Of a DNA stretch of 64,000 nucleotides, positions 30,793-43,391 are shown in pieces. Each line of letters starts with the position of its first letter. Positions within the stretch are counted from its first letter, which is position 1. Location: positions 469,453 to 533,452 of the forward strand of contig JAJGOT010000562.1 of assembly GCA_022457155.1 (NCBI GenBank), in the 5' to 3' direction. The translations under genes were made by a program, and so were the position numbers. Under the pieces are notes generated by a model that searched no databases, was not told where the DNA came from, and saw only the letters and a program-made list of their open reading frames with translations. Source of the DNA: Cladopsammia gracilis. Its lineage: Eukaryota > Cnidaria > Anthozoa > Scleractinia > Dendrophylliidae.

Positions 30793-30956
30793 AGGCCCTA
30801 AATGTACTGTGCAGACGGTCGCGTAATTCTGTTTTTGAGAATTGCTAAAATTGAAAAATAGCCCGGTCGTCAATCTGAATTCTTGTGCTTCCGACCTTTC
30901 ACCTCAGTTAAGGCTATCATCGGCTTTCTGTTCAAAGAGCGACGCTGTTAGGCTGT
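30793..30956. repeat. Duplicated block, copy 2
   Basis: Copy of 24,693-24,848 lying in an intron of the LRR gene; it has a short insertion after ccgacctttcacctc. Confidence 0.85.
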
Positions 30957-32199
30957 GCCTATATGTTTGTAGGGTAGGAAAAGGTCCGATGGTTGTTTCA
31001 TATTCACGACTTGGCTCGCAAGGCCAGAGCCTTTGATTACTTTTTCATAGGCTACGCATTTAGAGGGCGATACACGTTCCTTGAAACAACTCACCATCTA
31101 TTTTTATTTCCTTCTCATTAAGTTTGTAAATATAAGACAATACACCAGCTAGCTATAAGCAAGTACCTTATATCTGATCGAGGCCAGTTAAAATTATTCT
31201 GAAAACTCAAAATGCAGTTATTACATCATATCACATCACATGGGAATGCCAACCATATCAGTTATCGTTTGGAGCTGCATTCAACGTGTATATATTTGGT
31301 CTTGGCATTCACTAAAAGCTGCTAATTGGTACAGGCCATGCTTCTTGCACGTATATCTTTGTGTGCCGCTGTCTTCTCTGCTTCTCTGCAGTTGCATCAA
31401 ATAACCTCTATGAAAGTCATATGCTTGTCCATATCGGGAAGTAGCTTACTATCCTCAATCGTGCGCCTGCGCTTTTTAGGTACAAAATAGCTTTGATCCA
31501 ATTAGATTCGGAGTTCTGTCCAAGTTCATCATACTAACTGATTTCGCCAGTTTGTATTGTTAGTATAGTGTCTCAATCCTGACGGTGCCTCAAATTTTAA
31601 ATTGTTTTGATCTCCCAATCTTTGGAAAATCTTTACCTGACCTTTTGTATCCAAAACGACATTTTTTATACCTCCAAAAATTGAAGGCGTTAAATTTTCT
31701 GACGTTACAAAAGTTTGAGGCGACATTTTCCAAAAGAATACTCTGGTTTTTAGTATTATTAATTACGAATTTTTAAGATGACTTGGGCCTTCTGAACAGC
31801 TTTCCACCGAAACGATTCCCTGAGTACTCCTGGACAATCACCCAAAGTGACCCAGCAATAGCAGAAATGATTACAGCAAACTCGATCTGACAATGTGAAA
31901 CAAATGCAACAAAATTCAAGAATTGTAAATTTAAACACATGGATATAGATCACTGAAATATCGATCACACCAAAATGTTATATACGTAGTACGTTCTTTG
32001 AACGAGTTTACGAAGTTTATTTTTAGTTCACGGTAGAAAACAAAAGAGGTTTCTTTGCACTGTCAGGCTTTTCATCTGCACGGAAGCGATCAACAGATGG
32101 TAAAATCGCATCGATTAAAACTCGCATCGTCATACTGTAACTGCTAGAGGTTGCATTCAAGAAAGAAAGATACGGGTCGTCAAGCAGGACTCGTCTGAA

Positions 32200-32200
<1 letters not shown>

Positions 32201-32257
<57 letters not shown>
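32201..32257. repeat. (TTA)n microsatellite
   Basis: About 19 TTA units, 68 bp before the next LRR exon. Confidence 0.95.
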
Positions 32258-32325
32258 TTATTTATTCAGTAAAAATACGTAAGCGGATAGTTCTCACCAG
32301 GTTTTGCATTGTTCTTTTATGGTAG

Positions 32326-32397
32326 GTGGTTGAGTAACAACCAGCTGAAGGACTTGCCCCAGGGTGTGTTTGATAGTAACGCTGAACTGCTAACACT
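32326..32397 (+). CDS. LRR exon, 72 nt
   Basis: WLSNNQLKDLPQGVFDSNAELLTL, acceptor ggtag, donor GTAAGT. Confidence 0.85.
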
Positions 32398-32666
32398 GTA
32401 AGTGAACTTTACTTTTAGCTACAAAACGGCTTTGATCCAATTAGGTTTGGAGGGTGAGGAGTTGTCTCTACAAACACAATGGGCCAGAGATTGGTTAATA
32501 AAAGTAATTTTCGGTCAGAGATTGTGTTTGGTTCAAACGAAAATCATGAGACAACAGAGTTACTGAGTATAATATTGCTGTTAGCAAAAAATGGTTCAGT
32601 AAATTTAGCAGCCAAGTTATGTCATAGCTATATTGTCAAGTTCTGATTTTCGAATTCCTTTGATAG

Positions 32667-32738
32667 AAGCTTGAGTCACAACCAGCTGAAGCTCTTGCAC
32701 AAGGGAGTTTTTTACAACAATACTTGGCTTGTTTGGGT
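32667..32738 (+). CDS. LRR exon, 72 nt
   Basis: SLSHNQLKLLHKGVFYNNTWLVWV. The final consensus Leu is replaced (VWV), so the repeat is slightly degenerate; the splice sites (gatag, GTAAGT) are good. Confidence 0.8.
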
Positions 32739-32912
32739 GTAAGTAGTAGTACAGTCTTTCTAAAACAAAATAACACTTATTGATGAACTTATGATTCAGC
32801 TCAATTTAATAGTAGATAACCTACTAACTCACTTTAAGACAGCAATTATGCATCTGTAGCATATCTAATAAAATCAAACAATGATAAGTGCAGTCGTTTC
32901 ATCATTTCGTAG

Positions 32913-32984
32913 GCAATTAAATAACAACCAAATGAAGAGTTTACTTCCTGGAGTTTTTGACCGAAATACCCACCTGGGACGGCT
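32913..32984 (+). CDS. LRR exon, 72 nt
   Basis: QLNNNQMKSLLPGVFDRNTHLGRL, acceptor cgtag, donor GTAAGC. The intron before it is only 174 bp, the shortest in the array. Confidence 0.85.
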
Positions 32985-33024
32985 GTAAGCAAATGTTTTA
33001 TACGGAAGCATGTACTGGGACATT

Positions 33025-34106
33025 CGAGATGCGACTTAATTTTAGGGATATTTTTTTAGAGAATTTTTTTTATCGGTTAGGGAAATTGTTTTTTATCGGT
33101 TAGGGAATTTTTTTTTTATCGGTTAGGGATTTTTATTTTTATTGGTTAGGGAATTTTATTTTTTCCATACCAAAGAAATGCCCCCTGAAAGGAGACATTT
33201 GCTCCGGGCGTGCGCGTTACTAAAAAAAAAGTAATTATAATAGATATGAACTGTGTAGCGCCAATCGTATGAAATGAATATGTTTAATAAAAATGTTATT
33301 AAAGCGCTTTTGAAACTAAAAATTGAACTATTGCCCATGCGCAGTTGAGCTCGAACGGCCTGCGAAACCAGTAAACGATTAAACCAATTACGTTATGAAG
33401 TTAAATCTTTTGCATTAGTAAAATCTACACAAAACTGCGTACAAACAGCGTTCCCAGTTGTAAAGAGATGTAGAGATGGCTCGTAGCACGAGGATCGTTG
33501 GGATAGGCCTGTTCATTGTATCTTCAGACAAGCTCGAAGGACGGTTTTGATGGAATCTCCTGTCGATCTATATGCTGCAGTTCCATATGCTTTTGTACAG
33601 CATGTATGAATAATTCATTAATCTAAAACTACGGGAAAATTCCATACTTTACCTCATCATCCACGGTAACGGACGCGGCCATGATGGACATGGACAAAGG
33701 CGCTTCCAGGGTAACCATGCCGCCCTTCAGTATCCTGCATTTTCTATCTCACATTTTCTATCTCACATTTTCATTTTATACATCGCATTTTCTATCTCGC
33801 ATTTGCTATCTCGCATTTTTTATCTCGCAATTTTTATCTCGCATTTTCTATCTCGCATTTTCTATCTCGCATTTTTATCTCGCATTTTCTATCTGGCATT
33901 TTTTATCTCGCATTTTCTATCTCGCATTTTCTATCTCGCATTTTTTATCTCGCATTTCCTATCTCGCATTTTTATCTCGCATTGAACGAAAAAAAAATTC
34001 CCTAACCGATAAAAAAAAAAATTTCCCTAACCGATAAAAAAAAAATTCCCTAACAATAAAAAAAAATTCCCTAAAAAAAATATTCCTAAAATTAAGTCGC
34101 ATCTCG
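33025..34106. mobile_element. Non-autonomous TIR element with minisatellite core
   Basis: The ends cgagatgcgacttaatttta (33025) and its complement (to 34106) are inverted, flanked by a possible 3-bp ATT duplication. Inside each end are four tttttatcggttaggga-like units in opposite orientation, and in the middle a tatctcgcatttt array. It begins 41 bp after an LRR exon. Confidence 0.75.
33745..33985. repeat. Minisatellite, unit about 13-14 bp
   Basis: About 17 copies of (t)atctcgcattttc with length variation. Open frames across it (SRIFYLAF repeats) are artefacts of the repeat. Confidence 0.9.
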
Positions 34107-34863
34107 ATTGACCCTTACAGGCTTCCGTAGTTTTAAGTTAAGCAAGTTAACATCCTCGGACGTACACGCAAATTTATACCCCAGCTGTGGTAGAAGGGGG
34201 GTGGTTGCAACCCCTCCCCCCCTGGGTTTTGCGGTGTTACAATATTTCCAATAGATTCTGTGATGTGCTCTACAAGATAAGGTAAATATTATGGGTTATT
34301 GCGCTGCTGAGGATCTGTGACGTCATCCAAAATGGTGGTCAAGATGGCTGCCACCTTGAATTTTACTTTAAATTCAAATTTTGGGGTGGGGGAAGAGAAA
34401 CATACATTTCGATGCTCTCACAACTTGCAAAGCAATCATACAGTACTATAGACGTTTGCCTCCATGTTTTAAAGGAGGGAAAGAAAAACAGATACGAACA
34501 CATGAATCTTATTCAAGAGATTCCTTTATTTGACAGTGTGGGGGAAATTAAAGAATCAGGAAGCTTTTAAGCTTAAAAGCAGCTACGAAGGCAGCGAGAA
34601 CGGCACAAAACAATAGGTTTAATGAGCGAACACGATGCCTCTGCACGTGTGTGTTACATTTTTGGTACATTTCTTTGCCGTTCCCTGCAAAACAACAATG
34701 TCAACTGATAAAATTATAGGTTTTGTGGAGAACATGAACACGCGACGGTTAATTTTTCTTTCTCTATTTGAACCTGAAAGCCGTCCCTACAAATCAAGCT
34801 CTTGGACAATCCAGTCACGTTAGACAAACTAAACAAATTGGAACAACTGCAAAGTAGTTTTAA

Positions 34864-35710
34864 GGTTACAGTGTACCTTCAGATCGAAAATTTATCGAAA
34901 TTTTTTTTTGGCGTAAAAATAAAGTTTACAGAATAAACTTTCATTCAAAAAAAAAAAAATTATCTAAAAATAGTGAAAATTGACGGAGAAATGACAGTAT
35001 AACTTTTGTGGGAGGAGTTTGTTTATGAGGCGATATGTTTTTTTTAAGCCCTGTTTTCTCAAAGTTAATTTTTCGCTTGTTGGGGACACTTTAAAAAGCT
35101 ACAACTCAAAGGAAATTTGTTCGATTTTCCTCAAATTTGGACAGAAGTTAGGTAAGGTAAAGGTAAAGTCGCTCACGAGCCACAATGGCCCACACGGCCG
35201 GAGCTTAACCGGGTTTCTGTAGCATGAAGCAACTAGGAATATTGCTACTCCCCCCTGGATGGGATGCTAGTCCATCGCAGGGTTAGGGTCAACAAAAACG
35301 TGTCGGCGAATTTCTTATTTCCGAAAACTTTTTCGTCAAGAGCCATTTCCGTGCGATCATTCCAATTTTTTTTCTCCCTTTTTCGAAAATATTCTGTACT
35401 TTTCATTGCAATTGAATATGGGAAATCGCCGACACTTTTTTTTAGCGCTTCGTGTCCGGAAACCCGAGAACAAATCAAATTAGCAAAATACAATAATCGC
35501 TTTGAGTTATAGCGTTTTAAAGCTGATTCGGACGTTCGAATTTAGACGTCGTAAAAAATTCGACAATTCACTTTATTACCAAATGGTTTCCATATTTAGA
35601 TAGCCAGCTCTATAAGTTTTAATTTGATATCAGGGTTTAGGTATGTTAAGTGTAATCTTAAGACACTAGAGCTGTTATACTGGGGACACCCCCGAAGGTG
35701 CACTGTAACC
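34864..35710. mobile_element. TTAA-flanked inverted-repeat element
   Basis: Left end TTAA|ggttacagtgtaccttc (34860-) and right end gaaggtgcactgtaacc|TTAA (35711-35714) are inverted. About 850 bp, non-coding. The inside includes a segment (35,155-35,290) with ggtaaagtcgctcacgagcc, which looks like an older nested repeat. Confidence 0.75.
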
Positions 35711-35900
35711 TTAAATAGCACAAATTCTTTTTTCAAGTGACGTTTCCCTGGTGTTGCCGTCGTCGTTGCTTAAGCTTCCTTTTGTTGATTTTGGCGAACT
35801 TATGCATAAAAATCCCATACTACCTTGCGGTCTTGTTTTTAAGCTTAAAGCTTTCATCCGACAATGATAATTGAAATAGCATAGCTGTATATGAACATAG

Positions 35901-36190
35901 TCTGATTCTCAGACGGTCCGAGGTCACTCGCACTCACTCTACCCTCTCCCCGTCTTTGTTTAAGGCCTTGTTTTTGACGTCATCTGACCGTTGAATATTT
36001 CTACCAATCATAGTGGTTGTTAGAAGGTATTTTGTCCATCAGGGATTTTTAAAGAATAGCACTGAACGTACTCTTTCCGGTGGAAATATTCACTGGTCAG
36101 ATGACGTCAAGAACAAGCCCTCAAACAAAATAAAGGACATCAGACGAGGAGGGAATGAGTGCGAGCGACCTCTGACCATCTGAGAATCAG
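35901..36190. mobile_element. Hairpin MITE
   Basis: tctgattctcagacggtc ... gaccatctgagaatcag arms, continuing inward through gaggtcactcgcactcac and tgacgtcatctgacc, which pair along most of the length. Confidence 0.8.
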
Positions 36191-36333
36191 GTTAATATTA
36201 ACAGTGGTTAATACTAAATATCCAGTTTGTTAATTATTTATGCGTTAGGTCACAGGAATCTGCTCTCGTAGCTTTTAAAACACCATAAACTGAATAACAT
36301 TTAGTTTTAAGTTGTGATTATTTTTATTTACAG

Positions 36334-36405
36334 GAACTTGAATGACAACCAGCTAGAAGACTTGCCTATAGGCATTTTTAGTAACAACACTCACCTAGGA
36401 CAACC
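36334..36405 (+). CDS. LRR exon, 72 nt
   Basis: NLNDNQLEDLPIGIFSNNTHLGQP, acceptor ttacag, donor GTAAGT. The last codon reads Pro (CC|G) where Leu is usual. Confidence 0.8.
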
Positions 36406-36503
36406 GTAAGTAAAATACTTTCTTAGCTCAACCATAAATAATCAATAACAATTATACAGTCAAGACGATAGTTACTACTATGTTTTGATAATTTATTTTT
36501 TAG

Positions 36504-36593
36504 GGACTTGGAAACCTTGAGAAAGTATTGGTATATACCCTCGACGGTGTGGCTTCCAGAAGAGGTTGATAAACAGGACGATCAGTTTGGGCT
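36504..36593 (+). CDS. Divergent 90-nt LRR-like exon
   Basis: Good acceptor (ttttag) and donor (CT|GTAAGT) in the usual phase, but it encodes 30 residues (DLETLRKYWYIPSTVWLPEE then VDKQDDQFGL) that keep only the outline of a repeat. It could be a degenerate or dead exon; length remains a multiple of three. Confidence 0.5.
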
Positions 36594-36850
36594 GTAAGTC
36601 CAGGGCACCCGACGAATCTGTTCCTCACTTTATCTGTTCCCCAGCGGAATTCTTGCTGGCTGGCAAAATATTCTGTACATATTTTTTTGATTACCATTTT
36701 CGCGCTGGTTGACTTGAGAAAGGAGTCGCAAGAACAAACTGTGCTGGCTAACTTGAGCAGATCGAAAAGAGACTGGATCGAAGAAAATCGGAGGACACTG
36801 GCACAATCACAAGTATATTTGAGACCAAAATTGCACGACACGAAGTTCAA

Positions 36851-37199
36851 TTATCACTTTATTACATCCATTTTGAAATCGCGCAATACTACCGCCCAAA
36901 TACAGGATTTTAGTCAGTACCAATATTTTATTGATCCAGTAGCCTGTTTGTAAAAAAGAATAACCCGAAACGCTTTTACATCTCATTTTGTATGCAAAAC
37001 AGAAAGACTTAGACGTCATGTATCAAGATATGACTTAGGGAAAAGATGCGATTTAGAGAAAAAGATAGTGCGATTTACAGCAAAGATGCGATTTAGAGCA
37101 AAAAATAGTGTGATTCGGGAATAAATCGAACTGCTGTCAGAGCCAATCAGATGGCAAGGCTCACCAGTGATTTCAAAATGGATGTAATAAAGAGTATAA
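36851..37199. mobile_element. Hairpin MITE
   Basis: Arms ttatcactttattacatcca...ttttgaaatc and gatttcaaaatggatgtaat...aaagagtataa. The interior has four gcgatttaga(g)-type tandem units. Confidence 0.75.
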
Positions 37200-37554
37200 A
37201 CGTGATGCATTATCATTAATTTGATTGGGTCTGGGGCTCATAAATTATTAATCAGTTTTTTAAGTGACATTGAAAGAAATGACAAAGGCGCATCTAAACC
37301 AGTCGCTCGTAACTTTAATCTTCCCAGAATACACCAGGGTAACACGGAAAGCCGTAAAGGTATAGAACACAACCTTCGAATTTCCAGATCGCCATTCTTA
37401 ATCCCCACGGAATCAACGAACGCTCTTCAATCCACCAATTTAAACCTGTTTCTCGCATAAATATTTTCCACGAATAGCATAGCTCCACCGTTTATATATA
37501 AACCACACATTATCCACAATTCTTTGATTCACTCTTACGAAGGGCTAGCACTTA

Positions 37555-37695
37555 AAACGTCAGCTTTTGAATCTCTTTACGCTGTCCATATTTACCTCAT
37601 TAATCCAATTGATATAACCAAGTTTTAGTCTGCTTTTGAATCTCTTTACGCTGTCCATATTTACCTCATCAACTTAACTGATATAACCAATTTTT
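37555..37695. repeat. Tandem duplication, unit about 65 bp
   Basis: gcttttgaatctctttacgc and tgtccatatttacctcat occur twice, with diverged ends. Confidence 0.85.
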
Positions 37696-37863
37696 AGTGT
37701 TAAAATTTTGTAGCCAGTTAATTATTAGGTAAGAAATTTTATTGATTTTCATTGCAATGTCTTTTTCTCGGGCAAATCGTGGGAGTTTCTTTGAAAGTTC
37801 TTGCTGTGTTGGCGAACGGGCATCGAGTATGTTACTAACGTTACTTCTAATTATTTTTGGCAG

Positions 37864-37935
37864 GTTCTTGTCTAACAACGACTTGACCAAATTAAATCCA
37901 GGTGTTTTTGATAACAATCGTGGTCTAAAGACGCT
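37864..37935 (+). CDS. LRR exon, 72 nt
   Basis: FLSNNDLTKLNPGVFDNNRGLKTL, acceptor ggcag, donor GTAAGT. Confidence 0.85.
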
Positions 37936-38234
37936 GTAAGTATTAGACAAGAAAGTCCTTGTCGCAGGATGAGACGGAGACAAATTTAGACCGGACATGA
38001 AGTAAGGTGCCGGAACAGACTGTCATCGTTTATAACTTTATCTTCGAACGTACAAGAAGGAGTGGAAGCCTCCCCCACCCCCCACCTCCCTCCCCCTAAG
38101 CCTGGTTTTCACTTGCGGAATAATCTTAATCATAAGCTGTTCATTTTCACTCGACGCAAATTCCTATCCTTCAGTTATTTTCAGAATCAACTCTATGTAC
38201 ATTGAATAGTTGAATGGCAAAATATTTCATGTTT

Positions 38235-38530
38235 TGAACGTCCTGTTAGTGAGTTATAGAGATTTGAATTTACAAAATGCTAATTACATGACGTCAACTC
38301 GGGAATCATTTATTATACAACTACTTGTTTTCACCTCCAAGTAATATTTTTTACGAATCAATTGACTATCCACAGTTTATTTTTAGTATTTATCAAATTA
38401 ATTATCCTCAAGCTGTAAACTGCGCATTGTAAATTGGCGTAGAAGTAATGGCAAATTTCCGGATTGACGTCATCTAATTAGCAATTTGTAAATTCAAATC
38501 TCCATAATTCACAAACGCGACGTTCAAATT
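38235..38530. mobile_element. Hairpin MITE
   Basis: gagatttgaatttacaaaatgctaatta...gacgtcaa pairs with ttgacgtcatctaattagcaatttgtaaattcaaatctcc. Confidence 0.75.
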
Positions 38531-39383
38531 CCTATCCTTCCGGCTTAAAGGTTTTTCTTCGATTTGTTAAAAAGCATTTATTGTTAGCGCATACCATCTT
38601 TATTAGCTGTTCCTTTATCCGTAAAACATTTTCGCAAAGTTTCAAGAGAATCGGTTGCTATTGTTACGAGATATGACGCAATAACAAGCAATTTTTTTTT
38701 ATTTAAAAGTGCGTGTTTTTCACCCTTTTAGGTGAAAAATGTAAAATGCTACCAAAAATCAGCAACTTAGTTCACTGCGTAATATTAAGTATAAAAGATG
38801 TCCAATTTCCGTGCTTTTTTGATGAAATTGAATTTTGAATAAACCGCATCGGGCAGAATAGCTGGACATCATTAATTATACATAACTACCCAAGCGGCAA
38901 ATTCGAACGCGATCGCGCGAAGAGTAAGAGAAGAAAGGGCCTATTTTGCCCAAACAGCATTGGTAAAACTTTCTTTTCTGGCTTCCATGCGTACTAACTA
39001 ACATTTTGACCTACGGACGTTTGAAGTGGAATGGTTTATCTGCAATATAAGCCAAAAAGAGTAAATTATACTTCGTATAAAGACTATCTTTTTGCGCTTC
39101 AAAAGTAAGAAAAACTGGGCCTTCTTTATGGAAAACGACTATCCTACAAAGTTAAGAGCGAATTGTTTCAAAACCAGGCGGGTTTCCAAAAAGTGACCTA
39201 CGGCAAATGACAGATGAATGTTTGTTTAAAAAAAGCCGTGTTAACTTGGAAAATTGGTGCACAAGAAAAACTATCTTTTAAAGTTTTAAAATGTTAGGTT
39301 GGATGTTCGTTCGAAAATGGCGCGTCTTGGGCATGCGACCTATTGTTCCAAGCACACGATTGTATAACAATGGTTGTCAATTA

Positions 39384-39500
39384 ACAATTATTGGATGAGG
39401 TTGAGCATGATAGCGATAATTATCAAGGCAGATAACACAAACTGAAACTGAGGCCTTGATAATTATCGCTATCATGCGAAAACCGAATCCAATAATTGTT
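39384..39500. repeat. Short hairpin MITE
   Basis: caattattggat and gcatgatagcgataattatcaaggc pair with gccttgataattatcgctatcatgc and atccaataattg. Confidence 0.85.
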
Positions 39501-39596
39501 TTATTATGCATATTCCTGAGCTGCACTTGTAAAGACAAGAGCGCGCACAAAAAAGTGATCAATGCACAGCAGTCAACTTGTAAGTAAACAACTTAC

Positions 39597-39678
39597 GTCA
39601 CTTCTGCATGTATAAAACTATTGTCTGTAGGTATGACGTCACTTCTGCATGCATAAAACTATTGTCTGTAGGTATGAC
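39597..39678. repeat. 41-bp tandem duplication
   Basis: cgtcacttctgcatg(t/c)ata then aaactattgtctgtaggtatga, two units differing by one base. Confidence 0.9.
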
Positions 39679-41538
39679 GTAACAGAAACAGCAAGCAATA
39701 ATTAGCTGCGTGCTTATAGCCAATCAAAATCGAGCTAGTGACACCAATGTATAATAATACTTTTTAATATTCTATTCAGAAAAAGCACTCAGTCGTTACA
39801 TGTAAATCATCAACTAATCAGTTGCCGCGAACTTTGAAATCTCTGTGAACCGGCTGATTCACTCTAGTTAGCAAATCAAACAGCAGTCGCGCGTTACAAT
39901 GACCAAGGAAAACTGTTATGTCTGTGATCGGGAGCTATTTTCAGAGCTCGCATTATCCCCGATCCATCCTTTACTTATTCATATGGTTCCCCATTTTCTC
40001 AACGCAAATTCTACTGCCAAATAAACGGCGAAGCACTTTCGAAATGGAAGGAAGTCCGTGGACAGCCGAGCATGGGGTTCGATCTACTCCAGTCAAGTAT
40101 ACCGCCTCTTGGATATAAACTAGAGGAAACTGCTCGCGAACGGGTTGGGCACGCCGTTGCTACGAACATTAGAAAATTTTGGCGAAAGATCGATGGTACA
40201 ACGAACTAAAAAAATATGAAAAGCATACGAACGGAGACTGTTAGGTGTCTTAAACAAAAGGTTTTATTTAAAGTTAATGTAGTTTTCGATTTAAGCAAAT
40301 TTAACTTACTTGTTGTTACAGATGATTATCATGAAAGTTAAAAAGCATTCCAGGACAAATGCAAACGGGTATTCATTCGGGTATGTTGCTTCGGCGCGCA
40401 GACTAATCTCAAGCGTGAAGACATTCTGACATTCAAGTTAATTCATAATCACTTCGCTCGCGCAAAGACAATTATACAGTAAATAACTTTATTATTTAGT
40501 AGATTGCAGACATTCAGGAGCACTCACTACTTTTGTTCAAAGAGAGTGGAGAGCGTGGCGATCGATAGAAAATGACGTGCGCGTGAGCCACGAGGAACGA
40601 ACAAAAGTATCGAGCCAAAGAACTGAAAACAAAAATATTCTCAGGTTGGTGCCCCCCCTTGCGGCGAGCGCGGCGTCTATGAATAATAACGAGCAAAATG
40701 TCAGATCTAGATATTTTCTGCGCTGTTAGTAAATGTCCCGAGAACAATAGGCATTCTGCGCTCCAGGCGGCCATCTTGGTCTCTCCTTTGGATGACCTTA
40801 TATGACCCATAATATTTATCTTAACTTGTGGAACACTGAAAGGGTTAAAAAGGGTTAAGAAATACCCACAAAACTTTATAACTTTCAGAGTTTTGATAGA
40901 TTTTTGTTTCTTAACATGTGACGCATTTTTACAAACAAGTCAAGTTACCCGATTTTTTGGAATTTCGTGTTTCTTGTAACTTTCTTGAATGAACTTTGAA
41001 CGTCTAAGGCATTTCAATACCCCTCTATTGATTTTAAGTATTTTCGAGCCAAATACGCACGTCATATGACGTCATCATGTCATGTATCATCATCGTTATC
41101 ATCAACATCACCATCCTAACTATGCCTAGGTGGCACGTAGGGCTTTATCGATATCCGATGTGATGTTATGGAACCGACCATAAATTCGACAATTTTGGAA
41201 GTACCATTCATTCTCTAAGTTTCCTTGTTACAAGGAAGTAAAAGGGTTAAAGAACAACTTTTAATATCCGGACAGATCAATTTCCAGTGATACTGTTATA
41301 ATTGCTGCATTTTATATGCTTATGGTGACATTTTAAATAAACATAATCGAAACAAGAAGGCCAATATTGTCATGTAGGTGTTATAGTTTCGATTACGGTA
41401 ACGTTTACGTGTGATTAACGTAGACACATAGGCTTCCCATGCTTACATTATTGCAGCTGCAAGCTGATCTCATTTTCGGATTTCAGTTTCGGAATAAAAA
41501 CTTTTCGTTCAGCGGTGATGTGTTTATTTTTTTTTTAG

Positions 41539-41610
41539 GTGGTTGGAAAGCAACGAGTTGCAAGATTTGCCGCCAGGTATATTTGACAAAAACAACGATC
41601 TGGAAATGCT
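41539..41610 (+). CDS. LRR exon, 72 nt
   Basis: WLESNELQDLPPGIFDKNNDLEML, acceptor ttttag, donor GTAAGT. Confidence 0.85.
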
Positions 41611-42506
41611 GTAAGTTTGTGTCAAGTACATATTCAAACTGAAAGTTAAAATTGAACAGGTTTTAAAGTTCCGCCGTCAAACTGAATAACCGATTACTTG
41701 CAACCTTAACTAACGATTGACGATATTTATTTCATATACAAATACCTTGGTTTAGTATGGCTTTTAGCTTTCCAATCTCATTACTTCTAAGGTAGCTAAC
41801 TTTTGTTCCATCTTTACTACAAATATATATGCTTATGGCATTCTGGAGTCCGGCCGAAAATACATTGTTTATAACATAGGCGATTGCATTTTAATGCTTC
41901 TAAAGTATCATTCCCAGTACCGCAGGATGCTATACGTCTGTAACTTCTCAAACTTTCAACCTTTGCGACTTTCCTTAAATTATTTGGTCACTTTTTGATA
42001 TGATATATTTATGTTAATAATATGCGACATGTCTATGGCAACTATGTTATGAAAAGCATGTTAAGCTCAATCTAGGACGCCGGAGTCGTGTTTTTCTCTG
42101 TTTAAATCAGAGGGGATGGGACTACTTTTTCGTTGTTTTCGCACGAAATAGAGATATTTTGAACATCAATGATGGCGAGTCTACCATGACAGTTTTAGGA
42201 AATTAAGACATAATTCCCACGTGGAATGACTTCATGATTGCCAAGTTCCTTCTTTAAAGTAAAGATTCGACAAGTAAGTGCACACTGTCCTTCTTTTAGC
42301 CCCACCCTGGTCCCAAAAGGCAAAAGAAGCTCGACCTGAGGAGGATCAAGTGGGAAGATAAATTCTTTATTCAGAACCTCGCCCTTGTATAATGTGAAAT
42401 GAAATTTGAAGAAGTTTAAAACTTATTTTATAATCCATGCATCAGAATATATTATTGAATGGAACTATGCTATTAATCTTATTTAATGTCTTTGCAAATG
42501 ATGCAG

Positions 42507-42578
42507 TCTTTTGAACGGCAACAAGCTGAGGCAGTTAAACGAAAGTGTGTTTCATCGCCTGAAGAATTTAACGTACTT
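42507..42578 (+). CDS. LRR exon, 72 nt
   Basis: LLNGNKLRQLNESVFHRLKNLTYL, acceptor tgcag, donor GTGAGT. It is the first exon with the HRLKNL ending in place of xNNTxL. Confidence 0.85.
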
Positions 42579-43391
42579 GTGAGTGAATACCTCTTGCTTT
42601 GTTTTGGAGAAGGTAGAGATCTTAGCATGGAAGTTTCGTTACAATGCTTGATGTTGCATTGTTAATGTTACATTGCTTAATATTCATTACCAGCACGGAG
42701 ACTGGGACTTAGCAAAACCACTTCCTGTGTCTGTTTTAGCTTCTTTGAAATTATCCCAAAACAGCCTCTTATCAGTCCTGTCGGAATTTTCTTTATTACG
42801 AACATTGGAATGTTAAAACATCGTACTAAATTTATGCCGCCAACAGAAATATTGTACACGAATTTTAAGAGATTCGCGGTGGAAAAAGACCATCCGTTTG
42901 ATTATTGTTGGCTTTCTTGACGGCAATTGTTTCGGTTTTCAAAAATCGCGAATGTCTACAACGTCGTAAATTTCAAAATGCAAGTTGCAGCTGGTTGCCT
43001 TGCTATCGGCTCACGATGTTGCAGGTGTATTGTATTGTTATTTATTATATCTCTTTGTTAGTACGCGCGCTGTGATTGGTCAATTTAGCGGGCCGTATTT
43101 TTCAGTACGGCCTGCTAAATTTGAGAGTCCCAGCATCGGGCCTAACACACGCTTACAAAAGTTGTTTTCTACATTAAAAATTATCCAGAGGAAACGTTTG
43201 GAGCTAAGTGAGTTAACATGCCAGGTTGCAAAAACTCTGAAATTAAAATATAACTTTAGCAAAAAACTGATTAGCTGCGAATCAAAAAGCATTGACAATT
43301 TTCTCGAGTGAGCTTTTCTGTTTTGGTATTTAGCTTTTAGACTGTAACACGGGCAAATTCGTTTAACTCTTACAATTTAATTAAGCATTAA

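Larger units (their letters stand above)
38531..41538. other. Intron of the LRR gene, repeats only
   Basis: No exon recognised. Holds the hairpin at 39,384, the tandem repeat at 39,597 and simple AT-rich sequence; a gagcgtggcgatcgatag-rich block near 40,550 is unexplained. Confidence 0.4.

Noticed and set aside
33681..34037. 118-residue ORF rich in SHFLSRIFYLAF
   Set aside because: It is the translation of the tatctcgcatttt minisatellite; all frames stay open for the same reason.
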